Shown here piece after piece: positions 17,182 to 25,574 of a stretch of 36,081 nt of DNA; the stretch's first letter is position 1; each line of letters opens with the position of its first letter. The stretch is from an uncultured Gammaproteobacteria bacterium (lineage in GTDB: Bacteria > Pseudomonadota > Gammaproteobacteria > Pseudomonadales > Pseudohongiellaceae). The stretch covers positions 1-36,081 of the forward strand of contig CALEJT010000066.1 in NCBI GenBank assembly GCA_937898685.1, written 5' to 3'. Both the position numbers and the translations under genes were made by a program. Under the pieces are notes generated by a model, which was not told the origin of the DNA, ran no database searches, and was given only the letters and a program-made list of their open reading frames with translations.

Positions 17182-18444
17182 TCAGTCGTTGAACTCGATG
17201 CGCTGCATCGTGGCGAAGGCGGCATATTCCGACACTATCACGGACTCGCCCGCCTCCAGCCCGCTCAACACTTCGAAGTATTCCGGATTGCGACGGCCGA
17301 GGCTGATGTCACGCTTGTACGCGTACTTGCCGCTGGAGTCGAGTACGAAGGCCCAATTGCCGCCCGTATCCTGGAAGAAGCCCCCTCTTGGCAGCAGCAG
17401 CGCCGAGCCGGCATCGCCCAATTGCATGCGGATCTGCAGAGTCTGACCACGGCGCACTTCGGGCGGCACCTCGCCGCTGAATTCCATGTCCACTTCGAAC
17501 TGGCCATTGACCACCTGTGGATAGACGCGCGCGACACGCAGCGGATAAGTCTTCCCTGCCAGCGTGAACTCTCCGAGCAGACCTTCGCGGGTGCGGGTAA
17601 CGTAGAACTCGTCCACCAGCGCGGACAGTTTGTAATCGTCGACGTCGTCGATCTGACCCAGGGTTTCACCGCGCTGTTTGGATTGGCCGAGCTCGACGTT
17701 GAAGGAACTGAGCTGTCCCGAGATCGGTGCAGTGATGATCAGCGCGTCGAGATTCTTGCGTGCGATCTCGAGGTTTTGCTGCAACTGCGCCACGCCCTCT
17801 TCCAGCGAAGCGATCTGCGCCATGCGCATGGATTCATCCTGCTGCTGACTTTCGATCGTCACTGCGCGGCGCTGGCGGTAATAGGCCAGTTCGTCCTTGG
17901 CATCCTGATAGGTGGCCTGGGACACCATGCCACGAGCGAAGAGTTCTTCCTGGCGTGTGGTGAGACGTTCCAATCGCTGAATCTGATAGTCGATCTCGAC
18001 CAGATCGCGCTTGAGCGAGAGTCGGTTCTGTTCCATCGCCAAACGCGTGTTGCGCAGGTTGTTGAGCTGTTCGCTCACCTGCGCCTCGCGCGAGATCACG
18101 TCGAGCTGCAACGCGGTGTTGCTCAGTTCCAAGAGTGGCTGTCCCGCCTGGACGTGCTGGCCGTTCTTCACGAAGATCGTTTCGACACGACCGCCTTCGA
18201 CGGCATCGAGGAACACGGAGGTGAGCGGTGTCACCGTGCCGCGCACGGGAATGAAGTCCTCGAAGTTGCCGGCGGTGACGGTGGCGATGCTGAGGCGGGT
18301 GCGATCGACGCGAAAGGTCGGTATGGACGCATCGGTGAGCGCGCCGCGCGCGAACCAGGCCAGCGTCAACCCAAGCACGGCGGTAAAACCGAGCTTGATG
18401 AAGAGCGGTCTACGGTTCTTTTCGATCCTGCGATCCATTCCCAT
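17182..18444 (-). CDS. periplasmic adaptor (HlyD/MacA-type membrane fusion protein)
   Basis: This 420-residue adaptor is anchored by one N-terminal helix (LGFTAVLGLTLAWFARGAL). A biotinyl-lipoyl-like half-motif follows (FVKNGQHVQAGQPLLEL), then a long alpha-helical hairpin at about residues 95-210 rich in Gln, Glu and Arg. The returning lipoyl and beta-barrel segments come next (ITAPISGQLSSFNVELGQ). It should bridge the inner-membrane ABC complex to an outer-membrane channel. ATG at 18444 is preferred over one at 18513: it gives a normal short cytoplasmic leader, and the longer version would cover the sigma-54 promoter at 18489-18505. It is the first gene of the exporter operon. Confidence 0.9.
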   Translation of the reverse strand: MGMDRRIEKNRRPLFIKLGFTAVLGLTLAWFARGALTDASIPTFRVDRTRLSIATVTAGNFEDFIPVRGTVTPLTSVFLDAVEGGRVETIFVKNGQHVQAGQPLLELSNTALQLDVISREAQVSEQLNNLRNTRLAMEQNRLSLKRDLVEIDYQIQRLERLTTRQEELFARGMVSQATYQDAKDELAYYRQRRAVTIESQQQDESMRMAQIASLEEGVAQLQQNLEIARKNLDALIITAPISGQLSSFNVELGQSKQRGETLGQIDDVDDYKLSALVDEFYVTRTREGLLGEFTLAGKTYPLRVARVYPQVVNGQFEVDMEFSGEVPPEVRRGQTLQIRMQLGDAGSALLLPRGGFFQDTGGNWAFVLDSSGKYAYKRDISLGRRNPEYFEVLSGLEAGESVIVSEYAAFATMQRIEFND

Positions 18445-18488
18445 GGCGAGCCTGCATTGTTTGTTTCGAGAAGGCTTGGGTAGAACCG

Positions 18489-18505
18489 AGCAAGAAGTGA
18501 TCCAA
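18489..18505 (-). promoter_or_regulatory. sigma-54 (-24/-12) promoter of the ABC exporter operon
   Basis: The minus strand reads TTGGATCACTTCTTGCT: the essential GG and GC dinucleotides are exactly 10 nt apart, as in the TGGCAC-N5-TTGC consensus, and the -12 element TTGCT is perfect. Transcription would begin near 18478, about 34 nt before the adaptor ATG. A sigma-54 activator gene and a palindrome at the right distance upstream support it. Confidence 0.7.
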
Positions 18506-18573
18506 AGGAGCAATCAACGAAGATTCAAACACTTGCAAGCGAACAGGGCACGATCGGCCGGCGTCTGCGTTCG

Positions 18574-18606
18574 CGGACAGACAGTGATGTGTCCGTAATC
18601 GGACAC
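18574..18606. promoter_or_regulatory. palindromic upstream activator site of the exporter operon
   Basis: GTGTCCGTAATCGGACAC at 18589-18606 is a perfect inverted repeat (7-nt arms, 4-nt spacer). A third half-site, CGGACA, lies at 18574-18579 and also faces the first TGTCCG. The palindrome centre is about 120 nt upstream of the predicted sigma-54 start site, a typical enhancer distance for an NtrC-family dimer. The likely binder is the regulator encoded at 19220. Confidence 0.65.
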
Positions 18607-18658
18607 ACCTCTCGCACCGCGCTCGGCACCAAGGTAAAGTGCGGCGCTTCCAACTGCC

Positions 18659-19144
18659 ATGAGCCCTACCATGACTGCGCCCTGTCCTTTCGCGATCCGT
18701 GTCGATGATCTGCGTGGCCCCGAAATCGCTGCACTTCTGCAGGAACATCTGAACGACATGTATGCGACTTCGCCCGCGGAAAGCGTGCATGCGCTGGATC
18801 TCGATCGCTTGCGTCATCCCAGCATCACCTTCTGGACCGTGTGGGACGGTGCGACGCTCGCCGGCTGTGGCGCCTTGAAGGAAATCGACGCCAAGCTCGC
18901 GGAAATCAAATCGATGCGCACCGCGCACAGCCATCGTCGCCGCGGGGTGGCACGCCATCTCCTGCACCATATGTTGAACGTCGCGCGCGAGCGTGGTTAT
19001 GAACGCTTGAGTCTGGAAACCGGCTCGCCCGAGTATTTCGCTCCCGCCCGCACCCTCTACGAAAGCATGGGCTTCACCTACTGCGGTCCCTTTGCCGACT
19101 ACGTGGAAGATCCCTACAGCCAGTTCATGACCATCCGGTTGTAA
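18659..19144 (+). CDS. GNAT-family N-acetyltransferase
   Basis: This 161-residue protein has the GNAT fold pattern. The acetyl-CoA pyrophosphate loop is HRRRGVARHLLHHML at about 92-106, after strand EIKSMRTA. It ends with LYESMGFTYCGPFADY, typical of small-molecule or ribosomal-type acetyltransferases. The substrate cannot be told. ATG codons at 18659 and 18671 are both possible and neither has a good ribosome site. The gene sits alone between the ABC operon's regulatory region, from which it diverges, and the two-component genes. The palindrome upstream could also affect it. Confidence 0.85.
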   Translation: MSPTMTAPCPFAIRVDDLRGPEIAALLQEHLNDMYATSPAESVHALDLDRLRHPSITFWTVWDGATLAGCGALKEIDAKLAEIKSMRTAHSHRRRGVARHLLHHMLNVARERGYERLSLETGSPEYFAPARTLYESMGFTYCGPFADYVEDPYSQFMTIRL

Positions 19145-19159
19145 CGTAAGCGAACACGC

Positions 19160-19211
19160 TTTACCTCGCCCCCACGCCTTGGTGTACGATTCCGCGCACT
19201 TTCCTGCGCGG
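19160..19211 (+). promoter_or_regulatory. possible promoter and leader hairpin of the two-component operon
   Basis: A weak sigma-70-like pair is visible: TTTACC at 19160-19165 and TACGAT at 19185-19190, with a long 19-nt spacer. Right after it is a perfect inverted repeat (CCGCGCA at 19192-19198, TGCGCGG at 19205-19211). The right arm overlaps the GCGGAG ribosome site (19208-19213), so folding could limit translation. Confidence 0.3.
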
Positions 19212-19219
19212 AGCGCCGC

Positions 19220-20602
19220 ATGTCCCTTACACCGGGTCACATCCTGGTCATCGACGATGACCCCGACGTTCTCACCGCAGCCAACCTGCTGCTCAAGCGT
19301 CGCTTCAGTCGCGTGGTGACCGAAACCCGCCTCGAACAACTGCCGAGGTTGTTGCAGGAACAAGGCTGGGACCTCGTGTTGCTCGACATGAACTTCGCGC
19401 TCGGCGCAAACGATGGGTCGGAAGGTCTGTACTGGTTGGAACAGATCACGCGCCTGCAACCGAGTGCGGCCGTGATCCTGATGACGGCCTACGGCGCAGT
19501 GGAGACTGCGGTGAAAGCAATGAAGCACGGCGCCGCCGACTTCATCCTCAAGCCCTGGCACAACGAGCGCCTCCTCACCACCATCACCAACACCCTGCGG
19601 CTACGCGCCAGCGAGCAGGCCATCGGTCACCTGCGCGCACGCAGTCGTGAACTCGGCAACAGTGGTTCGGCACCAGGTCTGATCGGCACCTCACCAGCGA
19701 TGCAGGCGGTCTATCGCTACATCGAACGTGCCGGGCCCACCGATGCCAACGTGTTGCTGCAAGGCGAGAACGGTACGGGCAAGGAACTGGTCGCGCGCGC
19801 CCTGCATCAAGCCTCGCAACGCGCGGAAGAGGTGTTCGTCAGTGTGGATCTGGGCGCGGTCAACGAACAGCTGTTCGAGAGCGAACTCTTCGGCCACAGG
19901 AAGGGCGCCTTCACCGGCGCAGTGGCCGATCGCTGTGGCCGTTTGCAGGCGGCGCATGGCGGCACGCTGTTTCTCGATGAAGTCGCGAATCTGCCATTGA
20001 GTCTGCAGAGCAAGCTGCTCAGTGTGCTGGAACAGCGCGTGGTATTCCCGGTGGGCAGCAATACTCCCGTGCCGATCGACGTGCGGGTGATCAGCGCCAC
20101 CAATGCCTCGCTGCCGCAACTGGTGCGCGAAGGCCGTTTTCGCGAAGACCTGCTCTATCGCTTGCACACCGTCGAGATCACCTTGCCGCCGCTGCGCGAA
20201 CGGCGCAGCGACATTCCCCTACTCCTCGAGCACTACGTGGCGCACTACTGCCACAAGTACAAATTCCCCGCGAAGAAGATCGACGATGCCGTGACGCAGG
20301 CCCTGATGAACTACCGTTGGCCGGGCAACGTGCGCGAACTGCGGCATGCGGTGGAACGTGCCGTCATCATGAGTGGCGACGACAAGCTGAGCTTGCAGGA
20401 ACTGTTGCCCGGCGGCACCACGGCTCGTGATGCACTGCAACGGGAAACTGGTGAACTGCAGACGCTGGATCTGGAAAGTCTCGAGCGGCAGGCCATCGTC
20501 GCTGCGCTGAAGCGTCACGACGGCAACGTCAGTCAGGCGGCGCGCAGTCTCGGCATCACACGAACCTCACTCTACCGGCGCATGGAAAAACATGGGCTTT
20601 AA
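19220..20602 (+). CDS. NtrC-family sigma-54-dependent response regulator
   Basis: This 460-residue regulator has three domains. The receiver has acidic pocket Asp12-Asp14, phosphoacceptor Asp56 (LVLLDMNF) and Lys111 (ILKPW). The AAA+ domain has Walker A GENGTGKE at 182-189, the sigma-54-contacting loop GAFTGA at 229-234, Walker B FLDEV and the arginine-finger region FREDLLYRL. The C-terminal Fis-type helix-turn-helix is in NVSQAARSLGITRTSLYRRMEKHG. With GAFTGA intact it should activate sigma-54 promoters when phosphorylated. Its obvious target is the sigma-54 promoter and palindrome of the neighbouring ABC exporter operon. The kinase gene overlaps its end by 11 nt. Confidence 0.95.
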   Translation: MSLTPGHILVIDDDPDVLTAANLLLKRRFSRVVTETRLEQLPRLLQEQGWDLVLLDMNFALGANDGSEGLYWLEQITRLQPSAAVILMTAYGAVETAVKAMKHGAADFILKPWHNERLLTTITNTLRLRASEQAIGHLRARSRELGNSGSAPGLIGTSPAMQAVYRYIERAGPTDANVLLQGENGTGKELVARALHQASQRAEEVFVSVDLGAVNEQLFESELFGHRKGAFTGAVADRCGRLQAAHGGTLFLDEVANLPLSLQSKLLSVLEQRVVFPVGSNTPVPIDVRVISATNASLPQLVREGRFREDLLYRLHTVEITLPPLRERRSDIPLLLEHYVAHYCHKYKFPAKKIDDAVTQALMNYRWPGNVRELRHAVERAVIMSGDDKLSLQELLPGGTTARDALQRETGELQTLDLESLERQAIVAALKRHDGNVSQAARSLGITRTSLYRRMEKHGL

Positions 20603-21935
20603 ACTCAAGGCCGCGCTGCAGCTCGCGGGACTGTCACTGACGACGCTGCTGCTCGGCTGGGTGGTGTGGCATACCGACTATCGCGCCACACCGATAGCGT
20701 TGACGCTGCTGTTGTGTGCACAAGTCGCCGTGCTCTGGCGCACGCTCACCACCACCAATCGCGAACTCACGCGTTTCCTCGACGCGATCAGCCACAACGA
20801 CTTCACACAGAGTTTCAAACCTGTCGCGGGTGATGGCGGCTTTCGTGAACTGGGTCAGGCCTTCGAAGCCATCATCGAACGTTTTCGCCAGGCGCGCAGC
20901 GACAAGGAACTGCAAGCGGCTTATCTGAGTGCGTTCATCGAACGTCTGCCCACGGCAGTGTTGGCAGTCGGCACGGACGGCCGCGTTCTCCACAGCAATT
21001 CAAAGTTGCAGGAGCTATTGCGACTACCGGCGCCGCCCCCGAGCCTGGCGCAGATCCACCAACACCATCCGCAACTCGCCGAAGCCTTGGAGCAATTGCA
21101 GGCGGGGCAAAGTGTGACTCTGCAACTCAAGACCGCGGGGGACACCCGCAACCTCAAGATCGCGTGCACGGTGCTGCGTACACGCGGCCTGCAGCAGAAG
21201 TTGCTCACCTTGCACAACATCCAGCAGGAACTCGATGCGCAGGAGCTGCAGGCCTGGCAGAACCTGATTCGTGTGATGGCGCACGAGATCATGAATTCGA
21301 TCACGCCCATCACCTCACTGGCGGATACCGCGAGTCGGTGTCTCGAGGATAGCCGCGCCCTGCCCACGACGCGCAGCGATCCGCAACTGCATGCCTTGCT
21401 CGACGACGTCGGCAGTGCACTCGAGACCATCGGTGCGCGCAGTCAGGCCTTGCTGCGTTTCGTCGACAGCTATCGCCGCCTTTCGCGTTTGCCCACGCCG
21501 ATGCCGCAAACCTTCCGTATGCAACAGCTCTTCACGCGCGTGCATCAGTTGGTGGAACGGCAGTTGGGCGACGTGCAGTTCAGCGTGGAATGTGAACCAC
21601 CGCCATTGGAACTGCGGGTGGATCAGGAGCAGCTGGAACAGGCGCTGTTGAACCTGCTCAACAATGCGCTCTATGCCGTGGCGGGTCAGGCAGAGGCGCG
21701 CATCTCCCTGCGCGCCTGGCAACAGAGCGGACGCGTGCACCTGCGGGTGGAAGACAACGGCTGCGGCATGACGCCGGAACAATTGGAAAAGATCTTCGTG
21801 CCCTTCTTCACCACCAAGCGCGGCGGCAATGGCATAGGCATGAGCATCGTGCGCCAGATCGTGCACCTCAATGGCGGTCGCATCGAGGTGCAGTCGAATC
21901 CGGGTAAAGGAACGAGTGTGCTGCTGAGTTTCTGA
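20592..21935 (+). CDS. sensor histidine kinase, partner of the NtrC-type regulator
   Basis: This 447-residue kinase has two N-terminal membrane helices (about 6-25 and 33-50) with almost no periplasmic loop, so the signal is probably sensed in the membrane or cytoplasm. A HAMP/PAS-like linker follows (RLPTAVLAVGTDGRVLHSN). The phosphoacceptor is His231 in RVMAHEIMNSITPI. The ATP-binding domain shows the N-box LLNLLNNALYAV, the G1 box VEDNGCGM and the G2 box GGNGIGMSIV. The start overlaps the regulator stop by 11 nt, implying coupled translation and a cognate pair. Its stop is only 1 nt from the stop of the convergent gene, with no terminator between. Confidence 0.93.
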   Translation: MGFKLKAALQLAGLSLTTLLLGWVVWHTDYRATPIALTLLLCAQVAVLWRTLTTTNRELTRFLDAISHNDFTQSFKPVAGDGGFRELGQAFEAIIERFRQARSDKELQAAYLSAFIERLPTAVLAVGTDGRVLHSNSKLQELLRLPAPPPSLAQIHQHHPQLAEALEQLQAGQSVTLQLKTAGDTRNLKIACTVLRTRGLQQKLLTLHNIQQELDAQELQAWQNLIRVMAHEIMNSITPITSLADTASRCLEDSRALPTTRSDPQLHALLDDVGSALETIGARSQALLRFVDSYRRLSRLPTPMPQTFRMQQLFTRVHQLVERQLGDVQFSVECEPPPLELRVDQEQLEQALLNLLNNALYAVAGQAEARISLRAWQQSGRVHLRVEDNGCGMTPEQLEKIFVPFFTTKRGGNGIGMSIVRQIVHLNGGRIEVQSNPGKGTSVLLSF

Positions 21936-21936
21936 A

Positions 21937-22833
21937 TCAATGACGCGTGATCTTCATCACCGTCATGCGCGAGGCGCCGGAGACGTAGATGGAGCCGTCG
22001 TTTTCGACCCCCAAGCCATGCGCGCGGTCGGCGGAAATGCTGTGGAGCAGCTTGCCGTTCTTGTCGAGCACGTTGACGACACCGGCGTTGACGTCGCTGA
22101 CGTAGACGGTGTCGTCCGGCAAGACGACGATGCCGCCGCGTGAGGGATAGGGCCAGGACTCGATGAAGTTGCCATCGGGATCGAACACCGAGACGCGCGC
22201 GTTGTCGCTGTCGTTGACCAAGATGCGGCCCTGTGAATCGAGCGCCACACCGTGCGGCACCTGCAGTTGGCCAGGTTCGCTCCCCTTGCCCTTGCCGATG
22301 CTGCGCACGTAGCGACCATCCGAGGTGAAGTGCACGATGCGCGCGTTCTGATAACCATCGGAAACATAGATGTCGCCGTTGCGCGCGACGGTGACGTGAT
22401 TGACCTGGTTGAAACGTTCGGGATCATCGTTGGTGGCGGCGGCTTCACCCGGCTTGCCCAGGGTCAGCAACACCTGGCCATCGGGGCTCAGTTTGTAGAT
22501 GGCGTGATCGGTGGAATCGCTGACCCAGTAATAGCCCTCGGCATCGATGGTGAGACTGTGGGCCGTATCGAACAGTCCGTCTTCACCCCAGGCGCGCACG
22601 AAGGTGCCGTCGCTCTTGAACATGCGGAAGTACGGCGCGGTGCGTACGAGCACGACGACGTTGCCCTTGCCATCGGGAGCAATCCATGAAGTGGAGCCGT
22701 CCCAGACACCGCCCGGCACCTGTGCCCACTCGGGATCGACATGGAATTCGGTGGCGTTCTGCGCGCTGGCCACATTGCCCAGCAACAGAATCATCAACCA
22801 CGTGACGAGCGCCCAGCTTCTGCCTGCCTTCAT
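21937..22833 (-). CDS. exported NHL-repeat beta-propeller protein (peptidylglycine lyase-like)
   Basis: This 298-residue protein has a signal peptide (WALVTWLMILLLGNVASA) and then about six NHL-type blades, for example HSLTIDAEGYYWVSDSTDHAIYKL and HGVALDSQGRILVNDSDNARVSVF. The overall form resembles the lyase domain of peptidyl-alpha-hydroxyglycine alpha-amidating enzymes. Many bacterial members have no proven activity and may be binding propellers. GGAGGGG lies just before the ATG. A TATACT -10 box upstream suggests its own promoter. Its stop is 1 nt from the kinase stop on the other strand. Confidence 0.8.
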   Translation of the reverse strand: MKAGRSWALVTWLMILLLGNVASAQNATEFHVDPEWAQVPGGVWDGSTSWIAPDGKGNVVVLVRTAPYFRMFKSDGTFVRAWGEDGLFDTAHSLTIDAEGYYWVSDSTDHAIYKLSPDGQVLLTLGKPGEAAATNDDPERFNQVNHVTVARNGDIYVSDGYQNARIVHFTSDGRYVRSIGKGKGSEPGQLQVPHGVALDSQGRILVNDSDNARVSVFDPDGNFIESWPYPSRGGIVVLPDDTVYVSDVNAGVVNVLDKNGKLLHSISADRAHGLGVENDGSIYVSGASRMTVMKITRH

Positions 22834-22871
22834 GTTCCCCTCCGATCGTTGTTCTTGTAGTGGGTCGCGGC

Positions 22872-22900
22872 AGTATACGAAGCGCTCTAGCGGTGAGAAA
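22872..22900 (-). promoter_or_regulatory. candidate sigma-70 promoter of the NHL propeller gene
   Basis: On the minus strand a good -10 (TATACT, 22877-22872) is 17 nt from a poor -35 (TTTCTC, 22900-22895). It overlaps the end of the upstream DUF6498 gene and would start transcription near 22865, about 32 nt before the ATG. Confidence 0.35.
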
Positions 22901-23531
22901 GCGCCGCTTCTGCAGCCTGCTTGCGTGCGAGACGCTGCTGCGTCTTCAGATCCACACCCACCTTGAGCACTATCAGCAGCACCAAGGCCGCCAATGGCGT
23001 ACCGAGCATTTCACTCAGCATGCTGCCGAGTATGAGCGTGAGCTGCATGACGAAGATACGCACATAGGGCTCGGTCATCTGCCGATTGAGCTGGCGCTGT
23101 TGATAGGCGCCGTTACGCAGGAAGTCTTCGTAGTAGGCAAAGCCATGACTCACCACCAGCGCGAGTACGGCGGGCCAGAGACCGGGCAGCAGACTCTTCA
23201 CCGTGTCCACCAGCCCGCCGCGTGCGGAGTCGAAGAAAAAGGCATCGAGGAAGACCAGGTGTCCCGCCATGAAACCGCCGTAGTGGATGCAGAAGAAAAT
23301 ACACAGAGGCAAGGCCTTGGGCCCGCCGATCTGGATCATCTTGATCACGTTGTAGCCACCGATCACTGCACTCTCCAACCAGTAGAGCAGCAGCAATTCG
23401 CTCATCTTCCAGTCGAAGAACAGCACACCGATGAGCGGTACGAGATTGGCGAGGATCAGCAGCCAGGCGCTGCGTGCGAGCGAGGCGGGCGCGCGCGGCG
23501 AAGTGGATTGTGGTGCGTAGGGAGCGTTCAT
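22887..23531 (-). CDS. DUF6498-type integral membrane protein
   Basis: This 214-residue multi-pass membrane protein has the DUF6498 signature: MSELLLLYWLESAVIGGYNVIKM in the second helix, then CIHYGGFMAGH. The C-terminus is basic and cytoplasmic (KTQQRLARKQ). No function is known for the family. It begins 14 nt after the stop of the PGPGW-like gene, so the two are probably co-transcribed; the propeller gene 53 nt downstream may join by read-through. Confidence 0.75.
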   Translation of the reverse strand: MNAPYAPQSTSPRAPASLARSAWLLILANLVPLIGVLFFDWKMSELLLLYWLESAVIGGYNVIKMIQIGGPKALPLCIFFCIHYGGFMAGHLVFLDAFFFDSARGGLVDTVKSLLPGLWPAVLALVVSHGFAYYEDFLRNGAYQQRQLNRQMTEPYVRIFVMQLTLILGSMLSEMLGTPLAALVLLIVLKVGVDLKTQQRLARKQAAEAALSHR

Positions 23532-23545
23532 CGAAGAGCTTCAGA

Positions 23546-23962
23546 TTACGAATTGGTCGAGGGGCGCTGCAACGCGGGCTTGCCCCCTTTGGCGCGCAGC
23601 CAGTTCAAGGCTTCGAACACCTTGCCGCGACTCACGAGCCAACGTTCACAGCGATATTTGCCCGGGAAGTCCAACAGTACGATGCCGCTCAGCATGGTAA
23701 GCAGCCCCTGCCCCGGCAGGACCAGCATGGCGATGCCCATCGCAAGCAACAGCAGTCCTACCAGATTCTTCGCGAGCAGCAAGGCGAGGCCGGCAAGTGG
23801 ATGCCATCGCTGACGCAGCAGCGGTCGCCGCCGTTCTTCCAGAAAATAATCGGACGGCAAACGTAACACGATCAGCGGCAACAGCAGCAGCGAAGCGATC
23901 GACACCAGCAGCGCTGCGGCCACGACCCACCACTCTTCACGTACCAGTTCCAACCACTGCAC
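23546..23962 (-). CDS. PGPGW-like small membrane protein
   Basis: The frame can open at TTG 24034 (162 residues) or GTG 23962 (138 residues). I prefer GTG 23962: the extra N-terminus has no ribosome site and is not conserved-looking, and the first membrane helix (EEWWVVAAALLVSIASLLLL) starts just after it. Two more helices flank GIAMLVLPGQGLLTMLSGIVLLDFPGK, which resembles the PGPGW putative transmembrane family. The tail is basic. The function is unknown. It is first in a short minus-strand operon with the DUF6498 gene. Confidence 0.65.
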   Translation of the reverse strand: MQWLELVREEWWVVAAALLVSIASLLLLPLIVLRLPSDYFLEERRRPLLRQRWHPLAGLALLLAKNLVGLLLLAMGIAMLVLPGQGLLTMLSGIVLLDFPGKYRCERWLVSRGKVFEALNWLRAKGGKPALQRPSTNS

Positions 23963-24076
23963 ACGGGATGCCCTTGTCGAAAGCGGCGAGCATAGCTGCA
24001 CCAGCCCGCAGGAAACCAGAGATGCCGTTAACAAACGGAAGAGGCACTGCTACCCTCGGCACAACGAGGAGAAGCC

Positions 24077-24772
24077 ATGGATCAGAGTACTGACGTCCTA
24101 ACCACCCAGACCACCAAGAAACGCTTCCGTTATACCTTCAGCACGATCCTGAAAATCCTGCTTGGCATAGGCGCGCTCTGGCTCGCCTATCTCGGGCATT
24201 ACCAGGGTGCGGTGGAAACCCTGATCATCATCGCCCTCACCTACGTGCCGCAGCACCTCGGCTCGCGCCTGCGCGTGCACGTGCCACCCGAATTCGAATC
24301 CGCCGCCGTGCTCTTCATCTGCATGACCCTGTTCCTCGGCGAGGTGCTGGATTTCTACAACCGCTATTGGTGGTGGGACGTGGTGCTGCACGCGGAGTCC
24401 GGTTTCCTGCTCGGCATCGTCGGTTTTCTGTTGGTGTACATCCTCAACGAAAAGGACTCGCTCGATCTGGATCTGAGTCCCGGCTTCATCGCCCTCTTCG
24501 CCTTCCAGTTCTCGATCACGCTCGGCGTATTGTGGGAAATCTTCGAATTCGCGATGGATTCGATCTTCGGCTTGAACATGCAGAAGTCGGGGTTGGTGGA
24601 CACGATGTGGGATCTGATCGTCGACTGCATCGGCGCGGGGACGATCTCCGTCATGGGGTATTTCTTCCTGCTCACGGTAGAATCCGACTCCTTCCTCGAA
24701 CGCTCCATCGACCGTTTCATCGAGGCCAACCCTCACCTCTTCCGTAGGCTGCGTGAGAAATCTGACAACTGA
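24077..24772 (+). CDS. DUF2238 (YjdF-like) integral membrane protein
   Basis: This 231-residue protein has about six membrane helices and the family's conserved polar motifs: YWWWDVVLHAESGFLLG, then LGVLWEIFEFAMDSIFG and GLVDTMWDLIVDCIGA. Acidic and histidine residues inside membrane segments suggest metal or proton handling, but no activity is established for the family. GAGGAG 5 nt before ATG supports the start. The next gene begins 5 nt after the stop, so the two form an operon. Confidence 0.85.
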   Translation: MDQSTDVLTTQTTKKRFRYTFSTILKILLGIGALWLAYLGHYQGAVETLIIIALTYVPQHLGSRLRVHVPPEFESAAVLFICMTLFLGEVLDFYNRYWWWDVVLHAESGFLLGIVGFLLVYILNEKDSLDLDLSPGFIALFAFQFSITLGVLWEIFEFAMDSIFGLNMQKSGLVDTMWDLIVDCIGAGTISVMGYFFLLTVESDSFLERSIDRFIEANPHLFRRLREKSDN

Positions 24773-24777
24773 GACCC

Positions 24778-25524
24778 ATGCAGTTCAGTGTTCTGACCTA
24801 CAACATCCACAAGGGCTTCGACGTCGGCAATCGACAGTTCGTGCTGCATCGCATGCGCGAGCTACTGCGTGACGTGAACGTCGACGTGGCGCTACTGCAG
24901 GAAGTGCAAGGCGAACATCAATTGCATTCGCAGCGCATACGCCACTGGCCGGACGTGTCGCAGTTCGAGTTTCTGGCAGATTCGGTGTGGCCGCACTACG
25001 CCTACGGCAAGAACGCCATCGCCGATGGCCGCCATCATGGCAATGCGGTGCTGAGCAAATTTCCCTTCGTCGAATCCGGCAACATCAATCTTTCGCCCTG
25101 GCGCTTTGCGAGCCGCAGTTTGCTGCATGGCTCGGTCGATCTGCCGAACGGCAAGAAGCTGCACCTCGTCTGCCTGCATCTCGGGCTCATCGGTCTCGAA
25201 CGACGCGATCAACTGCGCCGGCTCAACCAGCATCTCGAACAAGTGCTGCCGCAACATGATGCGGTCCTGGTGGGCGGTGATTTCAACGACTGGACGGGGC
25301 GGCAGGTGAAGCGTCTGCTCGATCCCGCGCTCGGTTTGCGCGAGTGTTTCCAGACCCGCCATCAGAGCTTCGCTCGCACCTTTCCTGCGCGGTTTCCGCT
25401 GTTGCAGGTGGACCGGCTCTACTATCGCGGGCTCGAGCTCGACGAATGTCAGCGTCTCGATGCGCCGCAGTGGCGCGAACTTTCCGATCACATTCCACTC
25501 CTCGCCCGCTTCCGCGCCGCCTGA
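24778..25524 (+). CDS. endonuclease/exonuclease/phosphatase-family protein (YbhP-like)
   Basis: This 248-residue metal-dependent hydrolase of the EEP superfamily shows the full set of landmarks: Asn9 in LTYNIHKG, the metal-binding glutamate in ALLQEV, HLGL, the GGDFNDW loop and the terminal SDHIPL aspartate-histidine pair. It most resembles YbhP-type proteins, often found near cardiolipin synthase genes and suspected of acting on phospholipid or phosphodiester bonds. No such gene is nearby. It lacks a signal peptide. Substrate is unassigned. Confidence 0.85.
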   Translation: MQFSVLTYNIHKGFDVGNRQFVLHRMRELLRDVNVDVALLQEVQGEHQLHSQRIRHWPDVSQFEFLADSVWPHYAYGKNAIADGRHHGNAVLSKFPFVESGNINLSPWRFASRSLLHGSVDLPNGKKLHLVCLHLGLIGLERRDQLRRLNQHLEQVLPQHDAVLVGGDFNDWTGRQVKRLLDPALGLRECFQTRHQSFARTFPARFPLLQVDRLYYRGLELDECQRLDAPQWRELSDHIPLLARFRAA

Positions 25525-25574
25525 TTGCGGCAACAATCAGCAAGCACGAAGCGACTTGTTCACGATCAAGTCGC
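25521..25574. repeat. two tandem inverted repeats after the EEP gene
   Basis: CTGATTG (25521-25527) pairs with CAATCAG (25534-25540) across 6 nt and overlaps the EEP stop codon. GCGACTTG (25551-25558) pairs with CAAGTCGC (25567-25574) across 8 nt. Neither has a T-run. They could protect the mRNA end, act as a weak terminator, or be an operator for the following small gene. Confidence 0.5.

Noticed and set aside
18540..18565. A TTGCA element on the minus strand considered as a second sigma-54 promoter
   Set aside because: The required GG at -24 is absent at 10-nt spacing (CC is found there).
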